64,000 nt of DNA, taken from positions 124,001 through 188,000 of the forward strand of contig NZ_JACKUK010000029.1 of assembly GCF_025822765.1 (NCBI RefSeq). The letters run 5' to 3'. The notes under the pieces were generated by a model. That model was not told the origin of the DNA. It saw only the letters and a list, made by a program, of their open reading frames with translations, and did not search any database. Numbering within the stretch: position 1 is the first letter of the stretch; every line of letters begins with the position of its first letter. Below are positions 1-8,105 of the stretch, one piece after another. The DNA is from Mycobacterium barrassiae. GTDB lineage: Bacteria; Actinomycetota; Actinomycetes; Mycobacteriales; Mycobacteriaceae. The position numbers were made by a program, and so were the translations under genes.

Positions 1-318
1 CGCGCGGGTGAGGTCATCGCCGAGTCGCATACGCTGCGGCTGCTGAACCTGCGGCGGGTGACGCGGGCGATCGCCGGATCCGAACCCGGCCCCGAGGGCA
101 ACGTCACCAAGCTGCTGCTGGCCGAAGCCGGCCAGCGGATGACCGAGCTGGGGCTGGAACTGGCCGGTTCGGCGGCCGTCGTCGGGCAGACCCCGATGCT
201 GACGCTGGCCTACCTCGGCAACCGGGCCATGACCATCGCCGGAGGCACCTCGGAGATCACCCGCAACACGATCGCCGAGCGGATCCTCGGCCTGCCGCGC
301 GATCCTTTGCTGAAGTAG
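1..318 (+). CDS. Acyl-CoA dehydrogenase, 3' end only
   Basis: This is the C-terminal 105 residues of an acyl-CoA dehydrogenase whose start lies before the window. The reading frame is open from base 1 to the TAG at 316. The closing part (AGGTSEITRNTIAERILGLP) is the usual C-terminal signature of FadE-type flavoproteins, in the helix that packs against FAD and the acyl chain. Enzymes of this family oxidise acyl-CoA to the 2-enoyl-CoA using FAD. It faces the same way as the secreted-protein and esterase genes that follow. The substrate cannot be inferred from this fragment. Confidence 0.9.
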   Translation, partial: RAGEVIAESHTLRLLNLRRVTRAIAGSEPGPEGNVTKLLLAEAGQRMTELGLELAGSAAVVGQTPMLTLAYLGNRAMTIAGGTSEITRNTIAERILGLPRDPLLK

Positions 319-379
319 AGCCGAAGCATAGGGAAACACCCGATTCCTCCACCCATGCCTCGCGCGCACACTATGGGAC

Positions 380-871
380 ATGGTCGAGAAATGGGCCCTG
401 GTGGCGGGCTTCGCGGCGGCGCTCGTGGCAGCGCCCGCAACGGCATCAGCCAGCCCTGACCCTGCAGACGCGACCGCGGTGCCGATGGTGCCACTCAACG
501 GGCCGTACATCATGACCACGGCCCTGGACCGGCAGACTTTCAACGGCGCCCCCTCGCCCGCCATTCCGTTTGCCAGCGAGGTGTCCTTCACCACGACATG
601 CGCGGCCGGCGGCTGCGTCGCACATTCCAGCCTTTCGGCCCACGGGGTCCCCTTCGACTTCCGCTGGACCGGGAGCAGGTGGGAGTCCGTCCAACCGCTG
701 CAGTGGACGTGCGGTGGCGATCCCGCCCCGGCAACCATGACGATCACACTGGTGCCGAAAGTCAACGGGACATTGGCGGGTAAACGCAGCACGGTCGTCG
801 GCACGCCGGGTTGCGGCAGTCCTCGCGTCCCCGGCACGGTCGTCGCACCATTGTCCGTCGTCCCGGCGTGA
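380..871 (+). CDS. Small secreted protein of unknown function
   Basis: A 163-residue protein with a clear N-terminal signal peptide: a hydrophobic stretch over residues 5-20, then an Ala-rich site near residue 22-25 (ASASPDPADA). The mature part has four cysteines (in TTCAAGGC, WTCGG and TPGCG), which suggests two disulphides in an exported domain, and a WTG/WESV motif seen in small mycobacterial exported proteins. No catalytic motif is visible and I do not recognise a named family. It sits 61 nt after the acyl-CoA dehydrogenase and 28 nt before the esterase, so it may share their transcript. Confidence 0.75.
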   Translation: MVEKWALVAGFAAALVAAPATASASPDPADATAVPMVPLNGPYIMTTALDRQTFNGAPSPAIPFASEVSFTTTCAAGGCVAHSSLSAHGVPFDFRWTGSRWESVQPLQWTCGGDPAPATMTITLVPKVNGTLAGKRSTVVGTPGCGSPRVPGTVVAPLSVVPA

Positions 872-899
872 CATCGGACGGCTGATACATACTTGTCGG

Positions 900-1811
900 G
901 TGGCGCGCGCTTCCCGTACAGCTGACTTCCATCCAGATCTGCGCCGAGCCGCGCGGCTGGCTCCTAAGAAGGCGGTCACTCCGGTGACGCTGCCGGTCAT
1001 CCGCTTGGTGACCCGGAGGATGTGGCGCAAGGTCCCCAAGGACATCGAGGCGCTGACCCTGCCATCCGGTATCGGGGTGCGGTTGTACCGGCCGACCGGA
1101 TCCACGGGTGTCGGACCCGCGCTGTTGTGGATGCACGGCGGCGGTTATGTGATCGGCCATCCCGGCCAGGACGACGGATTTTGCCGCCGCTACGCCCAAC
1201 GCCTGGGTGCCACAGTCGCATCCGTTGACTACCGGCTGGCGCCCGAGCACTCCTATCCGGTGCCGCTGGAGGATTGCTATCAGGCGTTGAAGTGGCTGGC
1301 GGCGCTGCCCTCGGTGGACCCCGGCCGCGTCGCGATCGGTGGTGCGAGCGCGGGCGGAGGTCTCGCAGCCGCGCTGGCGCTGCTCGCCCGCGATCGCGGT
1401 GAGGTCCCATTGGCCGCCCAGTTGTTGGTCTATCCGATGCTCGACGACCGCACCGTCGGCCACGGGCTGGACCATCCCGGTCTACGGCTGTGGAATCAGT
1501 CGCTCAACAAGTTCGGGTGGTCGGCCTACCTCGGCGATGCCGACCCCGAGGTTGCGGTGCCCGCGCGGCGCACCGACCTCAGCGGGCTCCCGCCCGCCTG
1601 GATGGGCGTCGGCACCCTCGACCTGTTCCATGACGAGGACCTCGCCTACGCGGAGCGGTTGCGGGCCGCCGGCGTGCCGTGCGACGTCGAGATCGTCAAG
1701 GGTGCCTTTCACGGTTTCGACGGAATAGTCCCGAAAGCGCAAGTGTCGCAGTCGTTCTTCGATAGTCAGTGCGCCACGTTGCAGCGATTGCTCGCCCCAG
1801 CGGCGGCCTAG
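900..1811 (+). CDS. lipW: Alpha/beta hydrolase of the hormone-sensitive lipase family (LipW-like)
   Basis: A 303-residue esterase/lipase. The HSL oxyanion motif HGGG begins at His79. The nucleophile elbow GASAGG carries Ser150. Asp241 (GTLDLFHDED) and His271 (GAFHGFD) complete a plausible catalytic triad. No signal peptide is seen, so action in the cytoplasm on short or medium acyl esters is likely. Start is GTG at 900, preceded at 888-893 by CATACT, so the mRNA may be leaderless. Its length and its place next to the Rv0216/Rv0215c-like genes match Rv0217c (LipW). Its TAG shares a CTAG tetranucleotide (1808-1811) with the convergent amidohydrolase stop. The symbol rests on synteny and length. 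Confidence 0.85.
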   Translation: MARASRTADFHPDLRRAARLAPKKAVTPVTLPVIRLVTRRMWRKVPKDIEALTLPSGIGVRLYRPTGSTGVGPALLWMHGGGYVIGHPGQDDGFCRRYAQRLGATVASVDYRLAPEHSYPVPLEDCYQALKWLAALPSVDPGRVAIGGASAGGGLAAALALLARDRGEVPLAAQLLVYPMLDDRTVGHGLDHPGLRLWNQSLNKFGWSAYLGDADPEVAVPARRTDLSGLPPAWMGVGTLDLFHDEDLAYAERLRAAGVPCDVEIVKGAFHGFDGIVPKAQVSQSFFDSQCATLQRLLAPAAA

Positions 1812-3109
1812 TTTCCGTGAACTAAATTTCCGGCGACGATCGTCGCCGTGACCATGCCTGAGTCGAGTTCGGCCAGCACCGCCTCGGGAGGAGCTCCGAG
1901 GATGCACAGGTCACCGGGTTCGCCCGGTGCGATCTGGCGCGGCGTGGTCGGCGCGTCCGGGCCGCCGAAGAACATCTGTAGAGCCTCGCGCGCCGGGATG
2001 CGTTCGTCGCCACCCAGCAGGGCGCCCGTGCCGGTCGTGCGAAATACGGCGGCGCGCATCGCCTTCCACGGGTCGTCGTCGCCGAAGGGCATATCCGTGG
2101 ACAGCGCGACGGGTACGCCGGCGGCTGACAGGGTCGCGACCCGCCACAGTTCGTGATGCTCGGCGGGGGGCACGTCCTCGAGATACTGCTCCCCTCGTTC
2201 GGCGACGAAGTTGGGTTGCGTGACGACGGTCGCGCCTGTCTCGACAAGCTCAGCGACGCTGTCGTCGGGAACCACCGCGGCGTGCTCGATGCGGTCCTTC
2301 GGATGGGGGCCGGCCGATCGCAGCGCAGCCAGGGTGATGACGAGCTGCGCGGCGGTCACACAGTGCACCGCGACCGGCGCGTCATCGGCGTGGCGCTCGG
2401 TGATCCACGCGGTCAGGTCGGCCAGGTCGAGGTCGGTGTCGTGGAGGATCCGCTTGCCGGGAGCCAGGCAGTGCACGCGTTGGAGCAGTTCCCCGCGACG
2501 GTGGGCGTCCATCAGTTTGACGACGTCACCGACGGTGAGATCGGGCGTCGCGTCGGTCACCCCGGTGACCCCGTAGGCGCTCAGCCGTCTGCTGACCTCG
2601 ATGAGTCCACTTTCGTTGCGCTCCAACGTATCTGACCAACTATGATCAGCGCTGCGCAGCCGACCGTCGGGGTGATCAGCAAGGCCGACTCGCGCCAGTC
2701 CGGCGGAGTTCAGCGTCCACATCACACCGCTGCGGTGTTGGACCCTGACCGGCACCCCAGGAGACACGTCGTCCAGAACGGCGCGGTCCAGCGGTCCGGC
2801 CACCGCCTCGTGATATCCGACGGCACGAACCCAGCCGTCGCTGCCGATGTTGGCGTTGGCGAGCACCCGCGCCAGATCGGCCCGGCTGTGCACTTCGGCG
2901 GGGCCGACTCGCACAGACGTCAACGCCGCTGCCGCCGAACGGAGATGGACGTGGTGGTCGTGCAGACCCGGCATGACGGTCCCGTTCGCAGCGTCGTAGA
3001 TCTGCTCTGCCGGTAGCGGTGTCAGTTGGGGTTCGACGGCCACAATCCGGTCTTCGACGCGGATGTCGACGGTACCGCCGTCGAGGAGGGTCGCGCGTTG
3101 GATCAACAT
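1808..3109 (-). CDS. Amidohydrolase family protein (YtcJ/imidazolonepropionase-like)
   Basis: A 433-residue metal-dependent hydrolase. The N-terminal beta-sandwich leads into the metal motif VMPGLHDHHVHL (residues about 46-57). Later His residues (AVHCVT; RIEHAAVV) and the aspartate in ALSTDMPFGDDD fit the TIM-barrel metal site of the amidohydrolase superfamily. It hydrolyses C-N bonds of an unknown amide or imide in the cytoplasm. Its 5' end overlaps the 3' end of the CoA-transferase gene by 7 nt, so the two are translationally coupled. This suggests a shared degradative pathway that releases an acid which is then activated to a CoA ester. Confidence 0.85.
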   Translation of the reverse strand: MLIQRATLLDGGTVDIRVEDRIVAVEPQLTPLPAEQIYDAANGTVMPGLHDHHVHLRSAAAALTSVRVGPAEVHSRADLARVLANANIGSDGWVRAVGYHEAVAGPLDRAVLDDVSPGVPVRVQHRSGVMWTLNSAGLARVGLADHPDGRLRSADHSWSDTLERNESGLIEVSRRLSAYGVTGVTDATPDLTVGDVVKLMDAHRRGELLQRVHCLAPGKRILHDTDLDLADLTAWITERHADDAPVAVHCVTAAQLVITLAALRSAGPHPKDRIEHAAVVPDDSVAELVETGATVVTQPNFVAERGEQYLEDVPPAEHHELWRVATLSAAGVPVALSTDMPFGDDDPWKAMRAAVFRTTGTGALLGGDERIPAREALQMFFGGPDAPTTPRQIAPGEPGDLCILGAPPEAVLAELDSGMVTATIVAGNLVHGN

Positions 3110-4218
3110 GAAGCGACGCGCTTCTCGGCGATCAGCTGCTCGACGATATCGTTGTCGGCGCCGAGCGCGGATGCCGCCTCCGATAGTGATGGCGTTGCGG
3201 TGCAGTTGGTTTCATCTCTGCGTGGCAACGCGGCGTACGTGGCAGCGACAGCCGCCATCGACATCTCGATGAGCTCACCGCCGCCGCGGCGCAGCGATCG
3301 AGCCACCTCGACCGCCGCTTCGAGACCCGTCAATGGGTCGGCGATCGCGTCACCGCAGAAGGTCGGATCGTCGTCGCTACCGCGGACCAGGCCCCCGGAC
3401 ACGGCGGCGTCGTCACCGAACGCCACCCAGTCGGCCCGCTGGCCCTCGGTGCCGTGACCGGTGATGCGCAGCCAGACCCGACCGTCGCGTGGCGCGATCG
3501 ACGCCGGCCCGAGGCCGCGGCGGATGAGTGCCGCCGGCCGCGACGACTCGATCACCACGTCGGCCGCGGCCAGAAGCGCGTTCAGCGGGCCAGGACTGTT
3601 GAAATCCACGGCATACGAGAGTTTTCCGGTGTTCATCCAGTCGAAGAAGGCGGGTGGGCCCGCGCGGGTGCCGTCCGGCCGCGATCGGCTCTCGACCTTC
3701 ACGACCGTCGCGCCGGCGCGCGCCAGTAACTGACCGCAGAGCGGCCCCGCCCACATCGCGGACAGGTCCGCGACCAGCAGGCCGGTCAGGCCGCGCTCGG
3801 TTGTCGACGCTCCGCAGCGCACGACGCGCGGTGGGGCAGCGGGGGTTTCGCCGAGTGCGGCGACCGGGAGGCCGAGCAGACGGGCGCGCTCGGTGACGTC
3901 AGCGGAGGAGCGTTCGGCGGTCCAAGTCTCGACGGCCGGCCACGGGTCGTCCCCGATGGCCTCGGCCTCGATCAGCGCGGGGACGGCGTCGATATCGTCG
4001 GGGCGCGACAGCGTCAGCGCACACCAGCCATCACGGCTTCGCATCAGGCGCGTCGCCCCGCCCGCCGAGATCCGGCCGTGCGGCGAGTGTCCCAGTAGTC
4101 CGGCCCGGCCGGCGATGATCTCGTCAGCGTCGACGTCTACGCCGGTGAGCGCCCGAAAGTCGTCGGCGACGTCGCGGGCCCGCGACAACACGGCGGCGGA
4201 GACGACCAACGACGTCAC
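3103..4218 (-). CDS. Class III CoA-transferase (CaiB/BaiF) with rearranged domain order
   Basis: A 371-residue protein of the L-carnitine dehydratase/formyl-CoA transferase family, which moves CoA between carboxylic acids. The usual N-terminal signature (LLVADLSAMWAGPLCGQLLA, then GATVVKVES) does not begin until about residue 142. Residues 35-125 (RSRDGWCALTLSRPDD, later VTERARLLGLPVAAL) resemble the part normally found in the second half of family members. The protein therefore reads as a circular permutation of the standard chain. The catalytic Asp is expected near FCGDAIADPLTGL. Start is GTG at 4218, 13 nt after the hydratase stop, inside a run of minus-strand genes. Confidence 0.8.
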   Translation of the reverse strand: MTSLVVSAAVLSRARDVADDFRALTGVDVDADEIIAGRAGLLGHSPHGRISAGGATRLMRSRDGWCALTLSRPDDIDAVPALIEAEAIGDDPWPAVETWTAERSSADVTERARLLGLPVAALGETPAAPPRVVRCGASTTERGLTGLLVADLSAMWAGPLCGQLLARAGATVVKVESRSRPDGTRAGPPAFFDWMNTGKLSYAVDFNSPGPLNALLAAADVVIESSRPAALIRRGLGPASIAPRDGRVWLRITGHGTEGQRADWVAFGDDAAVSGGLVRGSDDDPTFCGDAIADPLTGLEAAVEVARSLRRGGGELIEMSMAAVAATYAALPRRDETNCTATPSLSEAASALGADNDIVEQLIAEKRVASC

Positions 4219-4231
4219 ATGCCCATTGTGC

Positions 4232-5215
4232 TCAGAACTGAAGAGCAGTAAAGCGCCAGTCCAGGACCTGCCGGTCAGGCTCGCCCGGGTGCCCGACAGC
4301 GTGGACCACCGACCGCAACTTCAGCACCCCGCCGCGGTCGTCCGGCAGTGGGACGGCGCCTTCGACGTGCAACTCGCTGTAGAGGGTGTCACCCTCGTGT
4401 ACGGGTCCGGTGTGGTCACAGGACTGCCAGCCCAACACGGTGACCACGTTTGGCAGCAGTCGGGTGGCCTGGGCCAGCGCCAGGCCGATGGTGTGCCCGC
4501 CGTATACCAACCGCTGGCCACCGCTGCGCCAATCATGGTGTGTGGCTGCGATATTCAACGTCAGCCGGGCGAGTTCCGGGGCGCTGCTGACGACGTCGGC
4601 GGTGCTCTGCAACACCGCACCGGCGAGGCCGGCTTCGAAGTGGGCGCCCGGGACTTTGGCACGGTACGCGTCGGCGTTCCAATCGGCGGTCGGGTCGGGA
4701 ACCGCCGCTTCCTCAGTGCCGATCGCCGACAGATCGTTGGCGAGGCCCGTCTCGACGGCGTCGCCGCTCAGCGGAAGCATTGCGCAGCGGTGGAAATCGA
4801 GGATCAGCCGGCCGACGTCGTCGACGGTCGTCATCCGCAGCGCCGCAAGGCCCGTCGCGGCCCGGCCCGGCTTCGCCGAGTTCTGCTTGAGCCCGACCAC
4901 TTCCGTGCGGGTGAACAGCGTGTCACCGATGACCGGGAACCGGTGGAACTTCAGCCCGCGGTAGAACAAGTTGGCCTTGACCCGTTGCGTCACCAGCGTC
5001 GACTGGCCGATCGCCACATCGCATACGAGGGCCGGATGGGCCAGCGGGGCGGAGGCTCCGGTGACCGCGGCGGCCAGCTCACCGTCGAGGGCGAGGCGCA
5101 GGCGATCGCCGATGATCGACTGGTGGACCGCTGCGGCGCCCGCCGTCAGCGTCATCGAGGGTGCCGCGTCAAAGACCTGGCCAACGTGCAAGTCGTCGAA
5201 ATATGGGCCGCTCAC
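4232..5215 (-). CDS. Double-hotdog (R)-hydratase-like protein, Rv0216 family
   Basis: About 327 residues in two hotdog-like halves of the MaoC/R-specific enoyl-CoA hydratase type: the first starts at SGPYFDDLHVGQ, the second holds YGGHTIGLALAQATRLLPNV. Order and length match Rv0216, a structurally known double-hotdog protein of uncertain substrate. I chose GTG 5215 over the upstream ATG 5242 because the protein then begins at the conserved SGPYFDDL, and because a promoter (-35 TTGACA at 5247-5252, -10 CAGAGT at 5223-5228, 18-nt spacer) ends 7 nt before 5215 and would put ATG 5242 upstream of the transcript. It is divergent from the FadE3-like gene, and a shared role in fatty acyl-CoA metabolism is likely. 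Confidence 0.82.
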   Translation of the reverse strand: MSGPYFDDLHVGQVFDAAPSMTLTAGAAAVHQSIIGDRLRLALDGELAAAVTGASAPLAHPALVCDVAIGQSTLVTQRVKANLFYRGLKFHRFPVIGDTLFTRTEVVGLKQNSAKPGRAATGLAALRMTTVDDVGRLILDFHRCAMLPLSGDAVETGLANDLSAIGTEEAAVPDPTADWNADAYRAKVPGAHFEAGLAGAVLQSTADVVSSAPELARLTLNIAATHHDWRSGGQRLVYGGHTIGLALAQATRLLPNVVTVLGWQSCDHTGPVHEGDTLYSELHVEGAVPLPDDRGGVLKLRSVVHAVGHPGEPDRQVLDWRFTALQF

Positions 5216-5252
5216 GGCAGCCACTCTGGCATTAGGCCGCACAAAGTGTCAA
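5216..5252 (-). promoter_or_regulatory. Leaderless sigma-A-type promoter of the hydratase gene
   Basis: Read on the minus strand, TTGACA (5252-5247) is followed by an 18-nt spacer, CAGAGT (5228-5223), 7 nt, and then GTG at 5215. Transcription would begin at or one base before the start codon. Confidence 0.6.
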
Positions 5253-5273
5253 TATGGCCGTACATATGTTGAC
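5248..5273. promoter_or_regulatory. Inverted repeat GTCAANAT / ATNTTGAC over the FadE3-like start
   Basis: Two half-sites (5248-5255 and 5266-5273) mirror each other at seven of eight positions around 5260.5. The site covers the -35 of the divergent hydratase promoter and both possible ATG codons (5254, 5266) of the dehydrogenase. A regulator bound here could control both genes. The GntR protein encoded downstream is one candidate; this is inference. Confidence 0.4.
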
Positions 5274-6444
5274 TGAAGAAGAAACCCTGCTGGTGGACAC
5301 GGTGCGGGCGTTCATCGACCGCGACGTCAAGCCCACGGTGCGCGAGGTCGAGCACGCCAACGAATACCCCGAGGCGTGGATCGAGCAGATGAAACGCATC
5401 GGCATCTACGGCCTGGCCATCCCCGAGTCCTATGGCGGTACCCCCGTGTCGACGCCGTGCTACGTCGAGGTCACCCAGGAGCTGGCACGCGGCTGGATGA
5501 GCCTGGCCGGTGCGATGGGCGGACACACCGTCGTCGCCAAGCTGCTGACGCTGTTCGGCACCGAGGAGCAGAAGCAGAAGTACCTGCCGTTGATGGCGAC
5601 CGGTGAGCTGCGGGCGACGATGGCGCTCACCGAGCCCGGCGGCGGCTCGGATCTGCAGAACATGTCGACCGTCGCCGCGGTCGACGGCACCGACTTGGTG
5701 ATCAACGGGTCGAAGACGTGGATCAGCAACGCCCGCCGATCCGGCCTGATCGCGCTGCTCTGCAAGACCGATCCGGCCGCCACGCCGAAGCACAAAGGCA
5801 TTTCGGTGGTCCTCGTCGAACAGGGCGAGGCCGTACCGGGCCTCGACATCAACCCCAGCCCGGGGCTGTCGGTGTCGAAGGATCTGCCCAAGCTCGGCTA
5901 CAAGGGCGTCGAGGCGTGCGAGCTGACGTTCGCCGACTACCGCACGCCTGCAACTGCGATACTCGGCGGAGAACCGGGCAAGGGCTTTGGGCACATGATG
6001 AAAGGACTTGAGACGGGCCGGATTCAGGTTGCATCGCGTGCGCTCGGTGTCGCGAAGGCGGCATTGGAGGACGCGCTGAAGTACGCGCAGGAGCGCGAGA
6101 GTTTCGGCCAGCCGATCTGGAAGCACCAGTCCGTCGGCAACTATCTGGCCGATATGGCAACCAAGCTCACGGCCGCGCGACAACTCACCCTGTACGCCGC
6201 CGAACGCTATGACAGCGGCGAACGTTCGGACATGGAAGCCGGCATGGCGAAGCTGTTCGCCTCCGAGGTTGCGATGGAAATCGCGTTGAACGCGGTCCGA
6301 ATCCACGGCGGCTACGGCTATTCCACTGAATACGACGTCGAACGGTACTTCCGCGATGCGCCACTGATGATCGTCGGCGAGGGTACCAACGAGATACAGC
6401 GCAACGTGATCGCCGCTCAGCTGGTCGCCCGCGGCGGGATCTGA
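5254..6444 (+). CDS. fadE3: Acyl-CoA dehydrogenase, FadE3-like
   Basis: A 396-residue FAD-dependent acyl-CoA dehydrogenase of normal family length. The FAD/substrate motif ATMALTEPGGGSDLQ is near residue 115-130. The C-terminal GEGTNEIQRNVI carries the probable catalytic base Glu376, and HGGYGYSTEYDVERYFRDA lies just before it. It should introduce the 2,3 double bond in an acyl-CoA. Order next to the Rv0216-like hydratase and FadD4 supports orthology to Rv0215c (FadE3). A second in-frame ATG at 5266 could be the real start. The stop overlaps the GntR start by one base (TGATG), so the regulator is co-translated with it. Confidence 0.87.
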   Translation: MAVHMLTEEETLLVDTVRAFIDRDVKPTVREVEHANEYPEAWIEQMKRIGIYGLAIPESYGGTPVSTPCYVEVTQELARGWMSLAGAMGGHTVVAKLLTLFGTEEQKQKYLPLMATGELRATMALTEPGGGSDLQNMSTVAAVDGTDLVINGSKTWISNARRSGLIALLCKTDPAATPKHKGISVVLVEQGEAVPGLDINPSPGLSVSKDLPKLGYKGVEACELTFADYRTPATAILGGEPGKGFGHMMKGLETGRIQVASRALGVAKAALEDALKYAQERESFGQPIWKHQSVGNYLADMATKLTAARQLTLYAAERYDSGERSDMEAGMAKLFASEVAMEIALNAVRIHGGYGYSTEYDVERYFRDAPLMIVGEGTNEIQRNVIAAQLVARGGI

Positions 6445-7169
6445 TGCGGAACGCGCCGGCCTATCAGACCCTGCGCGAACAACTGCGCGACGATATCGCA
6501 TCGGGTCGGTACAGTGACGGTAAGCGACTACCCACTGAGTCGGAACTTGTTGAGCAGTATAAACTTTCGCGTCAGACGGTGCGGCGTGCGTTTCAGGATC
6601 TGGTCGCCGACGGCACGGTGTACCGGGTGCCGGGGCGCGGCACCTATGCCAGTGAGACAGGCCGGCGGTATCTCCGTCAGCTCGGCTCGATCGAAGACCT
6701 GATGAGCCTGTCCGACGACACGACCATGGAGGTGCTTTCCGGGCTGCGCAGGCGCGTCGACCTCGACGCTGCCAGCCGGCTGCGGCTCGACGACGACATC
6801 GTCTACTCCGTGGTGTTCCGTCGCCTGCACGACGGCGTGCCGTTCGTGATGACGACCGTGCACCTCGCGCCATCCGTCGCCCAGGCGGTGCTGTCGTCGC
6901 CCGAACTGCAGGACGGTGCGATTGGCACGCAAACGGTCATCGGCGTGCTCGAGCCGCATCTGGACGAGCCGATTGCCGAAGCAGCACAGTCGATTACGGT
7001 CGCACCCGCCGACAGTGCGGTAGGGGAAGCGCTGTCGTGCGAGCCCGGGCACGCGATGCTGAGAGTGGACCGGCTCTATAGCGACACCACGGGCCGACCC
7101 GTCGAGCTGTCGGTCAGCCATTTCCTTCCGGAGCAGTACACCTACCGCGTGACGCTGCGCCGTAATTAG
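6444..7169 (+). CDS. GntR-family regulator, HutC/UTRA subfamily
   Basis: A 241-residue repressor-type regulator. Residues 5-75 form the GntR winged helix (LREQLRDDIASGRYSDGKRL, then SRQTVRRAFQDLVADG and a GRGTY wing). Residues about 85-240 form a UTRA effector domain (FRRLHDGVPFVMTTVHLAP; ML-R-VDRLYSDTTGRPVELS). UTRA domains sense small metabolites, so an acyl-CoA or related pathway intermediate is plausible. It is coupled by a 1-nt overlap to the FadE3-like gene and probably regulates that gene and the divergent hydratase. Its stop codon lies inside the left arm of the terminator hairpin at 7169-7221. Confidence 0.88.
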   Translation: MRNAPAYQTLREQLRDDIASGRYSDGKRLPTESELVEQYKLSRQTVRRAFQDLVADGTVYRVPGRGTYASETGRRYLRQLGSIEDLMSLSDDTTMEVLSGLRRRVDLDAASRLRLDDDIVYSVVFRRLHDGVPFVMTTVHLAPSVAQAVLSSPELQDGAIGTQTVIGVLEPHLDEPIAEAAQSITVAPADSAVGEALSCEPGHAMLRVDRLYSDTTGRPVELSVSHFLPEQYTYRVTLRRN

Positions 7170-7221
7170 TGATTTCGGCGTGTTTAGTCTCGCTCAGGGT
7201 GACCCAGCACGCCGAAATCAC
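7169..7221. terminator. Bidirectional hairpin between convergent GntR and enoyl-CoA hydratase genes
   Basis: Perfect 14-bp arms, GTGATTTCGGCGTG (7169-7182) and CACGCCGAAATCAC (7208-7221), enclose a 25-nt loop. The left arm begins in the TAG of the GntR gene and the right arm contains the TGA of the hydratase gene. No long T tract follows, as is common for mycobacterial terminators. Confidence 0.65.
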
Positions 7222-8105
7222 AGGAGTTCGTCGACGAGGCCCCATCGCAGCGCGGTCTGCGGGTCGACGGTCTTACCGCTGAGCACCAGATAGGCGGTGC
7301 GCCATCGGCCGATTCGCCTCGTGATGCTCACGGTGCCCCCTGCGCCGGGAATCAGGCCGAGGCTCAACTCCGGCAGGCCGAAGACTGCGTCCGGCCGCGA
7401 TTGCACCCATCCGCAGAAGGCGGCCATCTCCAGCCCGCTGCCCAGCACCTGACCGTGCACCTCGGCGCGACAGCGCGGGCCCAACCGGGCCGTCAGTTCG
7501 TCGAGCACCAACGCGGGGCTGTGCCGCGTGCGGGCCACGTGGGCGCTGGCCGGATCGGCGAATGTGCCGAACTCGGCCAGGTCGCCGCCGCTGCAGAACG
7601 AGGGGCCGTTGCCCGATAACACGACATTGGTCACCGACGGGTCCAGCCGCGCGACCTCGAGCGCTTCGAGCAGTGCCGCACGCGCGTCCGTCGAGAACGC
7701 GTTGTGCCGCTGCGGCCTGTTGAACCGGACGTACAGGGTTCCGTCGACACGCTCGGCCTGCACCGGATTCGGGATGTCCACCGGCCGCGCGGGGCCCCGC
7801 TCGTCGAGCCAGCGGGCGAACTCCGGTCCGGACTGCAGCGTCGAGTAGGCCACCGATTCGGTGATGACGCCGGCGTACGCGGGTTCGTCGACATCGAGCG
7901 CGCGCAGCACGTCGCCGCAGACCGCCGCAGCGATCGGCCATCGCCGGCACCGGTCCTCTAGCTCTTCGAGAGCATCGGGCACCGATGCCACCGTCACGAC
8001 GCGCCGGTCGTCGCTGTCCTCCTCGGTGAGCGTGAAAAGCGCGTCGTCGGAGGCAGATCCGATCGCGACGACCACACCCGAGGCGAGTTCACCGTCGTGC
8101 GTCAC
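7218..8105 (-). CDS. Enoyl-CoA hydratase/isomerase family protein with extra N-terminal domain
   Basis: A 295-residue crotonase-fold protein. The crotonase part starts near residue 120 (VDGTLYVRFNRPQRHNAFS). It contains the oxyanion-hole segment GNGPSFCSGGDLAEFG, VLGSGLEMAAF, and LPELSLGLIPGAGG with the likely catalytic Glu. The first 110 residues are not crotonase and look like an added alpha/beta domain of unknown role. Start is GTG 8105, whose GTGA overlaps the TGA of fadD4 by 4 nt; longer upstream versions would run deep into fadD4. Coupled synthesis with FadD4 suggests both act on the same acyl-CoA. Confidence 0.85.
   Translation of the reverse strand: MTHDGELASGVVVAIGSASDDALFTLTEEDSDDRRVVTVASVPDALEELEDRCRRWPIAAAVCGDVLRALDVDEPAYAGVITESVAYSTLQSGPEFARWLDERGPARPVDIPNPVQAERVDGTLYVRFNRPQRHNAFSTDARAALLEALEVARLDPSVTNVVLSGNGPSFCSGGDLAEFGTFADPASAHVARTRHSPALVLDELTARLGPRCRAEVHGQVLGSGLEMAAFCGWVQSRPDAVFGLPELSLGLIPGAGGTVSITRRIGRWRTAYLVLSGKTVDPQTALRWGLVDELL

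Noticed and set aside
5276-6873. 553-residue minus-strand open frame opposite the FadE3-like gene
   Set aside because: It is a shadow: the plus strand encodes a full conserved acyl-CoA dehydrogenase and the antisense translation is Arg/Ala/His-rich without domains.
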